From Chroococcidiopsis sp. TS-821 (GTDB lineage: Bacteria; Cyanobacteriota; Cyanobacteriia; Cyanobacteriales; Chroococcidiopsidaceae), in contig NZ_MVDI01000006.1 in the NCBI RefSeq assembly GCF_002939305.1, positions 1 through 64,000 of the forward strand: a DNA stretch of 64,000 nt. Direction: 5' to 3'. A model generated the notes under the pieces. That model had not been told where the DNA came from, searched no databases, and saw only the letters and a list, made by a program, of their open reading frames with translations. The position numbers and the translations under genes are program-made. Below, one piece after another: positions 1 through 9,376 of the stretch (positions are counted from its first letter, which is position 1; each line of letters starts with the position of its first letter).

Positions 1-126
1 CTGTACAGTTAAAAATTTGACTGTATATACAGGTAAACACGAGCGTACATTGTTATATTGGAATTCCAATATAACAATGTACGCTCGTGTTTACCTGTAT
101 ATACAGTCAAATTTTTAACTGTACAG
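1..126. repeat. Perfect 126-bp palindrome
   Basis: Positions 1-63 are the exact reverse complement of 64-126, with no spacer; the centre is GAATTC. Both outer ends read inward as CTGTACAGTT. The palindrome starts exactly at the first base of the window, so it could extend further left. Such loop-free palindromes are unstable in cells. It could be a fold-back assembly or contig-end artefact, a palindromic miniature element, or a hairpin-type replicon end. Confidence 0.95.
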
Positions 127-1739
127 GGTCAACTTGGTCAACTTATCCGCCCTTACCTAGATTTATACAGATATTTTAGGGCATGAGTATGCTAGTCTAG
201 AGTGCTTATCTAACAAGGCTTTTACATTTACATTGCATAGATGCACCTATACAGCTTGCTCGTACAACTGTATAGATGTACAAATATGTCTGTAAGATTG
301 TAGGAATTGCTGTACATATACACTTTTAATTTATTCGCCTTTCAGTAATTGTACGCTCGTAGGAGTGCCTCTGCTCTGTTGATTGTTGGTTGGCTCTTTA
401 GCCTAAAGCAGTGCGATCGCATCCCTATCGTAGCCTCTATTGGTTGCTGATATAGCATACTGCGATTGTTTGACTTTGTTTCTAGCTATCAGCGCGATCA
501 CTTGCTTCTTGTGCCTTCATCATTGCTGAGTCAAACAGTGCGATCAAGTGCTAGCCTTGCCTCTAACCGTGTTCTGCTATTGCCTGCCCTGCTGTACTCA
601 GTATAATGCGTCATTTCCCTTGCCTGTCCTCGCTTGCTAGCTCAAGCTCCGCTACTATGCCTCGCCTGATCCTGGATGAATTTCGGGTTTAGCTCGTAGC
701 CTTGCTGATATTGAAGGGCGATCGCTCACATCGCTCACTTTGAACTCAAGCCTTAGTCCTATCTTACTTAAGCGTATAAAATTGTCTGGCTCCACTGAGC
801 GCCATTATTATACAGCTAAATTTTTGCTGACTAACCGTACGCCTAAACCAGTATTTGTGGTGCTATCTCTGCAATCGCAGCCCTGAGTACTTACCTGTCC
901 GCTACTCCTGCCTGCTACGGCTCAACTGTCTTCGCCCCTAAAAAACTAAACTAAATCTAAAAACTAAACCTCACTCTCACTCTACATAACAACATGCTGG
1001 TTGCACTGTCAGCCTATCGGCTTTAGAGGATGGCAATTCACTGGCACGGGCTTTTGGTTTACTAGCGTAGGTGGTCGCCCACCACACCCGCAGCTTGCAA
1101 TTGATTGCTCTGGGCAATTTGCACATCATCACACAGTCTCTGGACTTGAGGCAGAGCAGTCAATCGAGCCGCCATGCACGCTATGTTGACTGACTAGGAT
1201 TATGACTGGCTTGAGTTGGTGGCTCTGTCATTCTGTCATGATGTAGTAGAATTGCTGCTACGGCGTTCCCCAACAAGTTAAACTAATTCGGGATTACACA
1301 CTTTTGCAATACCGAGTTGTTTGACGTTGGGAAAGCTGCATTCAATTTTGAGCCATATCGAAGGAGTTATTATCTGCTCCAGCCTTGATGTACGGTTATT
1401 GCTATTGGTGTTGGACGCGCGCGGTGCAGGTGAGGGGCAGCTTTGGGTTGACTTGGTTGCCTTCATTGGCATTGTTTTGTTTCAGTTCCACCACACCTCA
1501 AGCAGTGATCGCTACTTTCCTACTCCTGGTGCATGGGGTTCATCCTACTCCTTCTGACAGCTTCAGGGTTAGATTCCAACCTTCTCCTTATAACTCTTTG
1601 ACATGACATTCCTCAAATTTCGTTGCACATTTGGTAGGGACACCGACAATATTCATTAAAAAATTCGACAGTTTTGTTTCACAGCAGTAATAGCACACGG
1701 AAAATCGTATTTTGAATTAAATAATTGGCTAAATTGAAG
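127..1739. other. Gene-poor region, no supported gene
   Basis: About 1.6 kb without a convincing gene; open frames near 1001-1606 are short, overlap each other on both strands and show no known motif. GCGATCGC-type octamers occur (for example near 414 and 718). The + strand is visibly pyrimidine-rich around 541-660 (hand count 79 of 120 bases are C or T). A directly repeated GGTCAACTT sits at 127-144. At 814-836 a stretch TACAGCTAAATTTTTG resembles the arm of the palindrome at the window start. Confidence 0.6.
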
Positions 1740-2177
1740 ATGTATGTTTTCGATAGCTGCATTTTGGTTGCAGCACTACGCTCTCGACGAGGTGCTAGTT
1801 TTTTGATTCTGAGCGCTCTGAGGCAACGAGCCATTACTGGATGTCTTTCAGAAGCCCTTTTTCTTGAATATGCTGATGTGTTGAAGCGCGACGAGAACCT
1901 ACGACAGTTTTGGACTTCACTAGAGGAGGTCGATGTGGTACTAGGAGTGCTGGCAGATGTTTTGAAGCCAGTTCCTATCTATTTCCAATGGCGACCGCAA
2001 CTAAGCGATCCCAATGACGAAAGAGTTTTAGAATGTGCTATCAATGCTCAAGCTACGGCAATTGTCACGTTTAATGAACGAGATTTCCTGCCCTCTACAT
2101 CACAATTCGGCATTGCAGTGATTCAGCCTGGAGTTTTGGTTCGAGCCTTGAATTTAAAGGAGCGTTTAAGCGAATGA
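1740..2177 (+). CDS. PIN-domain toxin of a toxin-antitoxin pair
   Basis: A 145-residue PIN-domain protein of the kind annotated as putative toxin-antitoxin toxin component (VapC-like RNase). Visible motifs are the N-terminal MYVFDSCILVAAL with the first acidic residue, SEALFLEY with a central Glu, and the C-terminal DPNDERVLECA and TFNERDF acidic clusters. ATG 1740 is preferred over an in-frame TTG at 1725 because it puts the conserved MYVFD at the N-terminus. The next gene overlaps by 4 bp (ATGA), so the pair is translationally coupled. The order toxin then antitoxin is the reverse of the commonest VapBC order. RNA cleavage is the family activity, not shown here. Confidence 0.85.
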   Translation: MYVFDSCILVAALRSRRGASFLILSALRQRAITGCLSEALFLEYADVLKRDENLRQFWTSLEEVDVVLGVLADVLKPVPIYFQWRPQLSDPNDERVLECAINAQATAIVTFNERDFLPSTSQFGIAVIQPGVLVRALNLKERLSE

Positions 2178-2410
2178 GTTCTTATCTATTGCAATTACCG
2201 GAAGAGTTAATGCAAGAAGTACGGCAGTTAGCTGCGGCAAGTCAAATCCCCCTAGAGCAATGGTTGATTGCTGCAATTACCCAGCAGCTAGAAGTCGAAC
2301 GCTCTCTCTCACGCTTGCGGCAAGCAGCACAAGTTGCCGATTACGAGAGATTTGACCAGATTTTGGCAAGAGTACCAGATATTGAACCGATGCTGGGAGA
2401 TGAACTTTAA
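2174..2410 (+). CDS. Probable antitoxin, ribbon-helix-helix-like
   Basis: A 78-residue protein that overlaps the PIN toxin stop codon by 4 bp. The N-terminus (SSYLLQLPEELMQEVRQLAAA followed by IPLEQWLIAAI) has the beta-strand plus two-helix pattern of ribbon-helix-helix/Arc-type DNA-binding antitoxins. The C-terminal half is a charged helix that could wrap the toxin. The partner gene and the coupling are the main support. Autorepression of the pair is expected for such systems, but no operator was identified. Confidence 0.75.
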   Translation: MSSYLLQLPEELMQEVRQLAAASQIPLEQWLIAAITQQLEVERSLSRLRQAAQVADYERFDQILARVPDIEPMLGDEL

Positions 2411-3089
2411 CATACTTGTCGCATTCCTCGATCAGCGTCCTCTGTTCCACAGTATCTGCCTCTGTCTTAGAGCCTTTGATTCCTTGCTCTTCCATAGATC
2501 GCTCCCAAGCTAACTTAGGCAAAACCTACTAAGCGCGATCGCGTTCTTCAGCCGTTCTTCCTACAATCACGACATCGGACAGTGGGCATCCACAATCAGG
2601 AACTTGCCGACACGTTACCATCTTGAGCGAAGATGTTGCTAGACATAGTCAGGCTTTGAACCTAGACTTTGAGCCCTTATCCAACTGGGAGGCGATCGCA
2701 CATCCTCTTCACTGGTAACATGTTTCCTATCCCTAGAACCCTCTACTCTTTTTATTCGGTTTTCTACACCTTTTGGTTCGGTTGAAAGGCTTCTATCTAC
2801 AAAAGGTTACATTCTACAACTGAGATGAATTTGGTGGATGGGCAGCAGTTTGGTACTAATCTAGCCTAGTTCACTCAACGTCATCTATTGTTCCCAGGTT
2901 TAATGACTGGACACCCAGGCATTATCGCTCGTCGAGCAACTTGATTCTACACCTCACCAGACAATGACATTTAACGTGGTACTTTTTGTTTAACTGTTTA
3001 GCTTCCGTCCTCATATGGCACAAGCTTCGGCTATCCTTATCGATATCTCTTAATGCAACAGCGGCGACAAATAGCGTGAAACTTCTTCA
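2411..3089. other. Intergenic relic region
   Basis: About 680 bp without an intact gene. On the + strand from about 2560 to 2718 one frame stays open and reads like protein (ending SNWEAIAHPLHW then TAA), but it has no recognisable start or family and may be a gene fragment. Repeated small hairpins and GCGATCGC sites are present. It separates the toxin-antitoxin pair from the decayed Tn7-like transposition genes. Confidence 0.4.
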
Positions 3090-3194
3090 AACGATAAATC
3101 TACAATGACGTTGCAGGCGTTCGATTTGTTGCTCAGTTGCCGCATCAAGTTGACGTTGCGGGGGAATGATGATTTCGATCTCGCGCTGTGTCAC
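3090..3194 (-). pseudogene. Stub of a gene coupled to tnsB (tnsC position)
   Basis: A GTG codon overlaps the tnsB stop by 4 bp (GTGA) and opens a frame of 34 codons (TQREIEIIIPPQRQLDAATEQQ and on) before TGA. In Tn7-like and Tn5053-like elements the gene directly after tnsB is the AAA regulator tnsC/tniB, so this is probably its first few dozen codons followed by decay. The assignment rests on position and coupling, not on a conserved motif. Confidence 0.4.
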
Positions 3195-4784
3195 AGTAAG
3201 CCTGCCTTCCGTTTTAGGTCTTCGTAATCATAAACCCGCACATAGGGCACCGACTTCTTCGGCTTGATCGTCTCTGGCTCCGACTCGGTAACAGGTTCAG
3301 TTGCAGGCGAATTAACCAGGGAGGATGATACGCTGATGGGTGCATCGGTTCCTACGATATCGGGTTGAGCAGCGGTGCGGGGTTTGGGCGCATTCCCGTT
3401 TTGTTTTTGCTGCTTTTGGAGTTTCTTGACGCGCTGATCACGATCGCGCACTTCGTCCAGCATCGATCGATTACTAATGGCTTTGCCTGCTTCTCGTTTG
3501 CGTTGGCTGAGTGTCTGGGCTTCTGCATATGACAAGGTTTCGGTTTCCCAGCCCTGAGCATGGGCACGAGTGAGAAACACTTCTTTACACTCTTGCACCT
3601 GATAAATGAAGACAGTCGTGATGTCGCGGGGGTCGTACCGCAGCACGACCGATTCTCCGGCATAAGCAGCTAAATGTTCGCCAAGGTATGTTAGATTGGC
3701 GAACTGGAGATAGCCACTGCGGTACACCGTTCGGTGATCGCGTCGCATCAGGCACAGGTCTAACTCGCGTTCCCCTAACAGAGACAGTTGGGCAATGCGT
3801 CCGGCTTCCCACCGTCCGATGCGGCTTTGATCGCCCATACGGGCATCGATCGCCGGGTTGTAGTGATCCACGATGTAGCGCACAAACAATTGCTCTAGCT
3901 GAATTAGCGTTAAACAAGCTTCGGTTTCCGCCACGGGCGATCGCGTTTCTACATTACTGCTGACATAGCCGGGTAAGGTTGAGAAAAATTGGGTATTGAA
4001 TGTGCCAAAGGGTCGCTCGACAATCCCACCATCGGAGGGCTTGCGACGCAGACACAGTACGATGCCTAATTCGGTTGCCACTTGCTCTAAGTGTTGCGCT
4101 CGAAAGTCTTTCCCCCCATCCGTATATAAATATTGTGGTAGCCCATACGTCCCCCAGTTTCCCTGCAATTCATAGGCAGAACTGTATTGTTTGGGTAGGA
4201 TCGCATGGCGTAATGCCAAACACACCACGGCGGCACTAGGCGCGTCAAAGCCGAGATGCATCCCCATAATGCACCGCGAGTAGGTGTCAACCACGAGCGT
4301 TAAGGTAGGTCGCCCTAAAACTTGCCCTGCCTGATCCACCACCAACACATCAGCGCGGGTGTGATCCACCTGCCACACTTGATTCGACCACTCGATCCCA
4401 ATCGCTAATCCTTCACGGGTGTTCAGCGTCAAACGGTCCTGTCGCCAGCAAGAGCGATCGCTTTTGCTGCTGCTGCTCGATTAACGGCTTCAAGATGCGG
4501 TAGACCGTCATGTGGCTCGGATACTCTTGTGTCCCTAGTTCTTGTGCCCGTACCTTCACCCGCACTGCCACTTGTGCCGGGTTCATTCTCCGACCGCCTC
4601 GATTCCCAGAGCGATAAGTTTTCACAATAAACTGCTGCCACTGAGAGCTGATGCGCGCTTCTCCTCGATCCGAGCGCGATCGCCGGATGATACTCTCCAC
4701 TCCCTCCTCGCGTAATTGCCGCATCAGTCGGCGCACGCTCCGAACGGTCATCCCTAACTTTTGTGCCGCTGCTGCTTGCCACGG
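3191..4784 (-). pseudogene. tnsB: Decayed TnsB-type transposase, V-K CAST-like
   Basis: DDE transposase of the TnsB/MuA/retroviral integrase class. The integrase core shows QVDHTR, YTDGGKDF and SDGGIVERPF, giving Asp, Asp and Glu, and a Mu-type C-terminal domain follows (YDPRDITTVFIY, LTRAHAQGWETE). From memory these motifs match TnsB of type V-K CRISPR-associated transposons (such as Scytonema ShCAST) very closely. Two lesions are visible. First, the N-terminal domain frame (AQKLGMTVRSVRRL onward) stops at a TAG at 4785-4787, so the expected first several dozen residues are missing. Second, a one-base shift at the CAAAAG run near 4465 moves reading to the frame carrying NTREG. No cas12k, tniQ or intact tnsC is in the window. 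Confidence 0.85.
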
Positions 4785-4885
4785 CTATAAAAACGATTCA
4801 TTGTGTAATCTTCAAAGATTGCTTCTTAGATTCTCTAGTAAACTGAAGAATCTAGCTCTCAATTAAAACTTTTCTGACTGTTGAA

Positions 4886-7800
4886 TCAAGCCTGTTCATC
4901 AAAGATGTGGATGGATGGCGAGCGCATCAATCGTTCTCGAATCTTGCTAATCATGATGTAGAGCATGGGCACCACGAATAAACTCAAAAGTGTTGAAACT
5001 AACATTCCACCAAAAACTGCCGTTCCTAAGGATTGGCGACTAGCTGATCCGGCTCCAGTTGCCATAACCAACGGATAAATGCCTAACAGGGTAGAGATGG
5101 CTGTCATCAAAATTGGGCGTAATCGCTCCTGTGAGCCTTGTATAGCTGCTTTAGTAATTGAAAGTCCCTGATCGCGTAATCGATTGGCAAACTCTACAAT
5201 CAAAATTGAGTTCTTGCTAGCTAAACCAATCAACATGACGAGTCCAACTTGACAATATACATCGTTATGTAACTCTCGCAGAGATTGAGCTGATAACGCT
5301 CCTAGAACCGCCAAAGGAACAGACAACACGATAATGAGTGGATCAACAAAATTGTTGTACTGAGCTGCCAGAACCAGGAGTACAAAGAAAACACCTAACC
5401 CAAAAATGATGGGAGCCTGCCCTCCAGATTCTAGTTCTTCCAGAGAAATTCCTGACCACTCAAATCCCATGTTGGGAGGTAACACCTCAGCCGCCAATCT
5501 TTCCATGGCTTGAATAGCTTGTCCAGAACTAAACCCAGGCGCGGCTGTCCCATTAATTTCAATTGATCGATACAGGTTATAGTGATTAATCGTTTGCGGA
5601 CCAGTTGTTTGAGTCATGGTCATGAGGTTACTCAAAGGAATCATTTCACCCTGTCTGGAACGCACGTACAACTGACTAATATGTTCTGGATTAGAACGAA
5701 ATTGTTGATCTGCCTGGATATAAACACGATAGGTGCGACCAAATGCATTGAAATCATTGACGTAGCGCGAACCGAGATAGGTTTGCAGTGTACTGTAAAT
5801 TTCATCGACTGAAACTTGCAATGCCTCCGCTTTATCGCGATCAACTTCAAGCAACAGTTGTGGTGCGTTTGCCGTATAGGTGCTAAAAACAGCCTGCAAT
5901 CCTGGGGTTTGATTAGCACGATTGAGCAGTTCACCCTTCATCTGATCGAGCGTGCTAATATCACTGGTGGTACGATCGCTTCGATCTTGCAGTTGAAATA
6001 CAAAACCACCTACACTGCCCAAACTTTGAATCGTCGGTGGATTGATTGCCAGCACCGGAGCTTGCGGAATCGCCATCAGTGATCCTCGTACCCGATTCAG
6101 AATGCCTGATACCGTCTGTTCCGGATTGGTTCGTTCAGTCCAAGGCTGGAGGGGCGCAAACATAAATCCTCGATTAGGAGCATTGCCGCTAAATCCTACA
6201 CCACCAACGGCAAAGGTTGCTCGGATTTCGGGCACGTCGAGCAACTGTTGTTCCGCTTGCTCCACAATCTGTTTGGTGTAATTTAAGGATGTGCCATCGG
6301 GTCCTTGAATCAAATTGATGAAATATCCTTGATCTTCATCGGGTAAAAAGGCTTGTGGGACGCGCAGGTAAAGCCAACCCGTTAACCCTAAGGACGCGAT
6401 AAACAGGATGAGCACGGCTCCCTTAAACCGAATGATGAAATGAAGGGCACGATTATAAACACGACGCAGCCAATTGAGAAACCCATTGATGCGATTAAAG
6501 CTCCAACCTAACCAGCCTCGTGATTGAGGCTGTTGACGTAGCAATAGAGCAGAAAGGGCGGGAGTCAATGTCAGCGCATTAAAGGTAGAAATAGCAATGG
6601 CAAAGGCAATTGTTAGAGCAAACTGCTTATAGAGTTGCCCAGTAGTTCCAGGGAAAAAACCCACCGGAATAAACACTGCCATCAGCACTAACGATGTGGC
6701 GATGACTGCCCCAAACAGTTCGTGCATGGCTTCAATTGCAGCTCGAGCTGGACTCAGCCCTTTTTCTTGAATTAAACGGGAAATATCTTCTACGATAACG
6801 ATCGCATCATCCACAACCACTCCGGTTGCTAATGTCAAACCAAATAACGTCAGGCTATTGAGTGAAAAGTCGAATAGTTTTACGAATACAAAAGTGCCAA
6901 TCAAAGAAATGGGAATCGTGATGGCTGGAATGATCGTGGTGCGCCAATCTTGCAAAAAGATGAAAATTACCAGCACAACTAGCAATACTGCTTGAACCAG
7001 AGTGATGACGACTTCCTTGAAAGATGCCTCTACAAACAATGAAGAATCATAGGGAATGTCGTAGGTCAAGCCGGCAGGAAAGCTCTCTGCCAATCGTTGC
7101 ATTTCAGTCTTGACCGCTTTTGCAATGTTCAAAGCATTGCTGCCTGGAATCTGAATCACCTGATAGCCCACTGAAACATGTCCTCTATAGCTGGCGAACG
7201 AGCTATAGTTTTCAGCCCCTAACTCAACCCGACCCACATCTTTCAATTTCACCAGCGTGCCATCAGTTTCGGCTTTCAGCACAATCTCCTCAAACTCGTT
7301 TGCGTCTCTCAGCCTACCGATCGTCTGCAAGTCAATTTGATAGAGTTGCTCATCAGATACAGGCGGTTGTCCAATACTACCAATCCCTAGCTGCACATTT
7401 TGTTGATTGAGGGCGTTAATTACGTCCTGAGCCGTAAGGTTACGGCTGGCAAGCCGATTCGGGTCTAGCCAAACTCGCATGGCGTAACGACGTTCACCAA
7501 ACGCAAGAATGTTGCCAACGCCCTCAATGCGCCGGAGCGGATCTAGTACATAGAGATCCACATAATTGCTGATAAAAATATCATCATAGCGATCGTCTTC
7601 GCTATAGATTGCCATTGCTAAGACAATACCGCTAGACTGCTTTGATACCGATACGCCCGTTTGTTGCACAGCTTCTGGTAAGCGCGGTTCCACTTGCAGT
7701 ACCCGATTTTGCACATCAGATGCAGCGACATCAATGTCATATCCCTGCTCAAAGGTGACGACGATTGTACTCGTGCCATCGTTACTACTGGTCGAACTCA

Positions 7801-8035
7801 TATACCGCATGCCTTCGACCCCATTAATCTGCCGTTCCAACACAGTAGTGACAGTGTCTTCGACGACTTGAGCATTGGCACCGACATAGTTTGCAGTCAC
7901 CGTGATTTGCACTGGGCTGATGTCAGGATACTGCTCGACGGGTAAAGTAGGCAGACTAACTAATCCCGCCACTAGAATAACCAAAGCACAAACGATCGCA
8001 AAAACAGGTCGTTTGATGAAGAAATCAGCGAACAT
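4886..8035 (-). CDS. RND multidrug efflux permease (AcrB/MexB type)
   Basis: A 1049-residue inner-membrane proton-driven efflux pump, full length for the HAE1 branch of the RND family. The N-terminus MFADFFIKRPVFAIV is characteristic. VVVDDAIVIVEDI carries the paired Asp of TM4 and LIGLASKNSILIVEF the Lys of TM10, which together form the proton relay. The sequence pattern is HAE1 rather than the metal-exporting HME branch. It lies 32 bp downstream of the membrane fusion gene, in the same direction, so the two form an operon. No outer-membrane channel gene follows; one must come from elsewhere (the TolC-like protein at 60.5 kb is an unlikely partner). Confidence 0.95.
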   Translation of the reverse strand: MFADFFIKRPVFAIVCALVILVAGLVSLPTLPVEQYPDISPVQITVTANYVGANAQVVEDTVTTVLERQINGVEGMRYMSSTSSNDGTSTIVVTFEQGYDIDVAASDVQNRVLQVEPRLPEAVQQTGVSVSKQSSGIVLAMAIYSEDDRYDDIFISNYVDLYVLDPLRRIEGVGNILAFGERRYAMRVWLDPNRLASRNLTAQDVINALNQQNVQLGIGSIGQPPVSDEQLYQIDLQTIGRLRDANEFEEIVLKAETDGTLVKLKDVGRVELGAENYSSFASYRGHVSVGYQVIQIPGSNALNIAKAVKTEMQRLAESFPAGLTYDIPYDSSLFVEASFKEVVITLVQAVLLVVLVIFIFLQDWRTTIIPAITIPISLIGTFVFVKLFDFSLNSLTLFGLTLATGVVVDDAIVIVEDISRLIQEKGLSPARAAIEAMHELFGAVIATSLVLMAVFIPVGFFPGTTGQLYKQFALTIAFAIAISTFNALTLTPALSALLLRQQPQSRGWLGWSFNRINGFLNWLRRVYNRALHFIIRFKGAVLILFIASLGLTGWLYLRVPQAFLPDEDQGYFINLIQGPDGTSLNYTKQIVEQAEQQLLDVPEIRATFAVGGVGFSGNAPNRGFMFAPLQPWTERTNPEQTVSGILNRVRGSLMAIPQAPVLAINPPTIQSLGSVGGFVFQLQDRSDRTTSDISTLDQMKGELLNRANQTPGLQAVFSTYTANAPQLLLEVDRDKAEALQVSVDEIYSTLQTYLGSRYVNDFNAFGRTYRVYIQADQQFRSNPEHISQLYVRSRQGEMIPLSNLMTMTQTTGPQTINHYNLYRSIEINGTAAPGFSSGQAIQAMERLAAEVLPPNMGFEWSGISLEELESGGQAPIIFGLGVFFVLLVLAAQYNNFVDPLIIVLSVPLAVLGALSAQSLRELHNDVYCQVGLVMLIGLASKNSILIVEFANRLRDQGLSITKAAIQGSQERLRPILMTAISTLLGIYPLVMATGAGSASRQSLGTAVFGGMLVSTLLSLFVVPMLYIMISKIRERLMRSPSIHIFDEQA

Positions 8036-8067
8036 AAGCTAACTCTGTAATACTAGAAATTCCGATG

Positions 8068-9354
8068 CTAGGATTCGGGGGTAATCGGTACACCATCCCT
8101 TAGAGCCAGGACTCCTGAGGTAACAATGCTTTCTCCTGGCTCTAATCCATCAAGAACTTGATAATCATTGCCCTCCACGCTGCCGAGTTCAACTAAGCGC
8201 TGTCGAGCCACGAATCCTGACTCTGAGGGTTCAATCACATAAACGAAGGCTTCTCCACCTAAGCGCGTCACAGCAGTTGTGGGAATAAGTACACCGGGTT
8301 GCTGATTCCAAATCACGCTTGCCCGCACAAATTGATCCGTTCGCAATTGCCCATCAGAATTGTCAAGCAAGGCTTTGACAAGAACAGATTGCGTTGTGTT
8401 AGCTGTGTTAGGAGCAATGAAAAAAACTTGGCTAGTTCCCAATTTGCGCCCCTGGCTGTCGAATAACTCAACTGGGCTGCCTACTCGCAGTTGAGTTGCC
8501 TGTTCAGCCGAGATTGAAAAATTTACCTCTAGCAAATCATTCTCTGAAACGCTGATCAGCTCGGTAGAGGTATCCACGAAGTCACCCACTTTCACAGGAA
8601 TATCGCCCACAACGCCTGCAAATGGAGCCGCAATTTGAAAATACTGAAGTTGCACCCGTTGTTCTTGAATCCGTGCTTGAGCCTCTTGTACTGCCTTCTC
8701 AGCCCGAACAACGGCGGCTTGTTGCGCTCGCATCTGTTCTGTAATAGCACTGAGGTTAGCCTGTGCTACTTCAATGCGGTTAGCATACTGGTCTCGTGTC
8801 TGTTGCGAAACAGCTCCCACTTCAGCCAGTGCTGTATAGCGTTCGTATTCTTGTTGATTAAGTTCGACATCCGATAATTTGGATACTCGTTCAGCTTCGA
8901 GCGATCGCAATATGGCTCTGGCATTATCTACATTCGCTTGAGCCGATTCTACCGCTGCACTGGTACTGCTGACAGCCGCTTGTTGTTCATCTGGATCAAT
9001 TTGAATGAGTACGGTTCTGGTAGTAACCCGTTCTCCGGGTGTCACCAGAATCTGAGTAATTTGACCCTGAATTCTGGGTCGTAGCGTCACGGAACGGCGC
9101 GATCGCACATTAGCAATGAACTCGGATCGCTCCTGAATGAGGCGCGGCTGTAGGGTCAAGGTTTTGACGGGCATCGCTGGTTGCTGGGCAGTTGCAGGAA
9201 CTGGCTCACGCCCCGGAGCCAAAACCCACCAAACTCCCAACCCACCGCCCCCTAGCAACAGCAGCCCTAGCAACCACCCCAGACGAAAGTGACGAGGAGG
9301 GGCTGAAGCCCTTTGAGAAGATGAATTCGTTGCAGAAAAATCAGATGATTCCAT
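8068..9354 (-). CDS. RND efflux periplasmic adaptor (AcrA type)
   Basis: A 428-residue membrane fusion protein that links the RND pump to an outer-membrane channel. An N-terminal hydrophobic anchor (FRLGWLLGLLLLGGGGLGVWWV, about residues 23-45) precedes a split lipoyl domain: LRPRIQGQITQILVTPGERV before and IAAPFAGVVGDIPVKVGDFV after. A coiled-coil hairpin spans about residues 125-240. The C-terminal beta domains end with GLEPGESIVTSGVLALRDG. The gene is first of the two-gene operon and starts 23 bp after the end of the upstream glutaredoxin-MauE gene, so all three may be co-transcribed. Confidence 0.95.
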   Translation of the reverse strand: MESSDFSATNSSSQRASAPPRHFRLGWLLGLLLLGGGGLGVWWVLAPGREPVPATAQQPAMPVKTLTLQPRLIQERSEFIANVRSRRSVTLRPRIQGQITQILVTPGERVTTRTVLIQIDPDEQQAAVSSTSAAVESAQANVDNARAILRSLEAERVSKLSDVELNQQEYERYTALAEVGAVSQQTRDQYANRIEVAQANLSAITEQMRAQQAAVVRAEKAVQEAQARIQEQRVQLQYFQIAAPFAGVVGDIPVKVGDFVDTSTELISVSENDLLEVNFSISAEQATQLRVGSPVELFDSQGRKLGTSQVFFIAPNTANTTQSVLVKALLDNSDGQLRTDQFVRASVIWNQQPGVLIPTTAVTRLGGEAFVYVIEPSESGFVARQRLVELGSVEGNDYQVLDGLEPGESIVTSGVLALRDGVPITPES

Positions 9355-9376
9355 AATTCAACCCTAATCATCCTGC

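Noticed and set aside
1001-1606. Short open frames on both strands (62-78 residues) in the left gene-poor region
   Set aside because: They overlap one another, have no ribosome site or motif, and their composition follows the local pyrimidine bias.
4886-9354. The RND pump as a metal (CusA/CzcA type) exporter because it lies in a copper island
   Set aside because: The N-terminus, TM4 and TM10 motifs match the drug-exporting HAE1 branch; no methionine or metal-relay pattern was seen.
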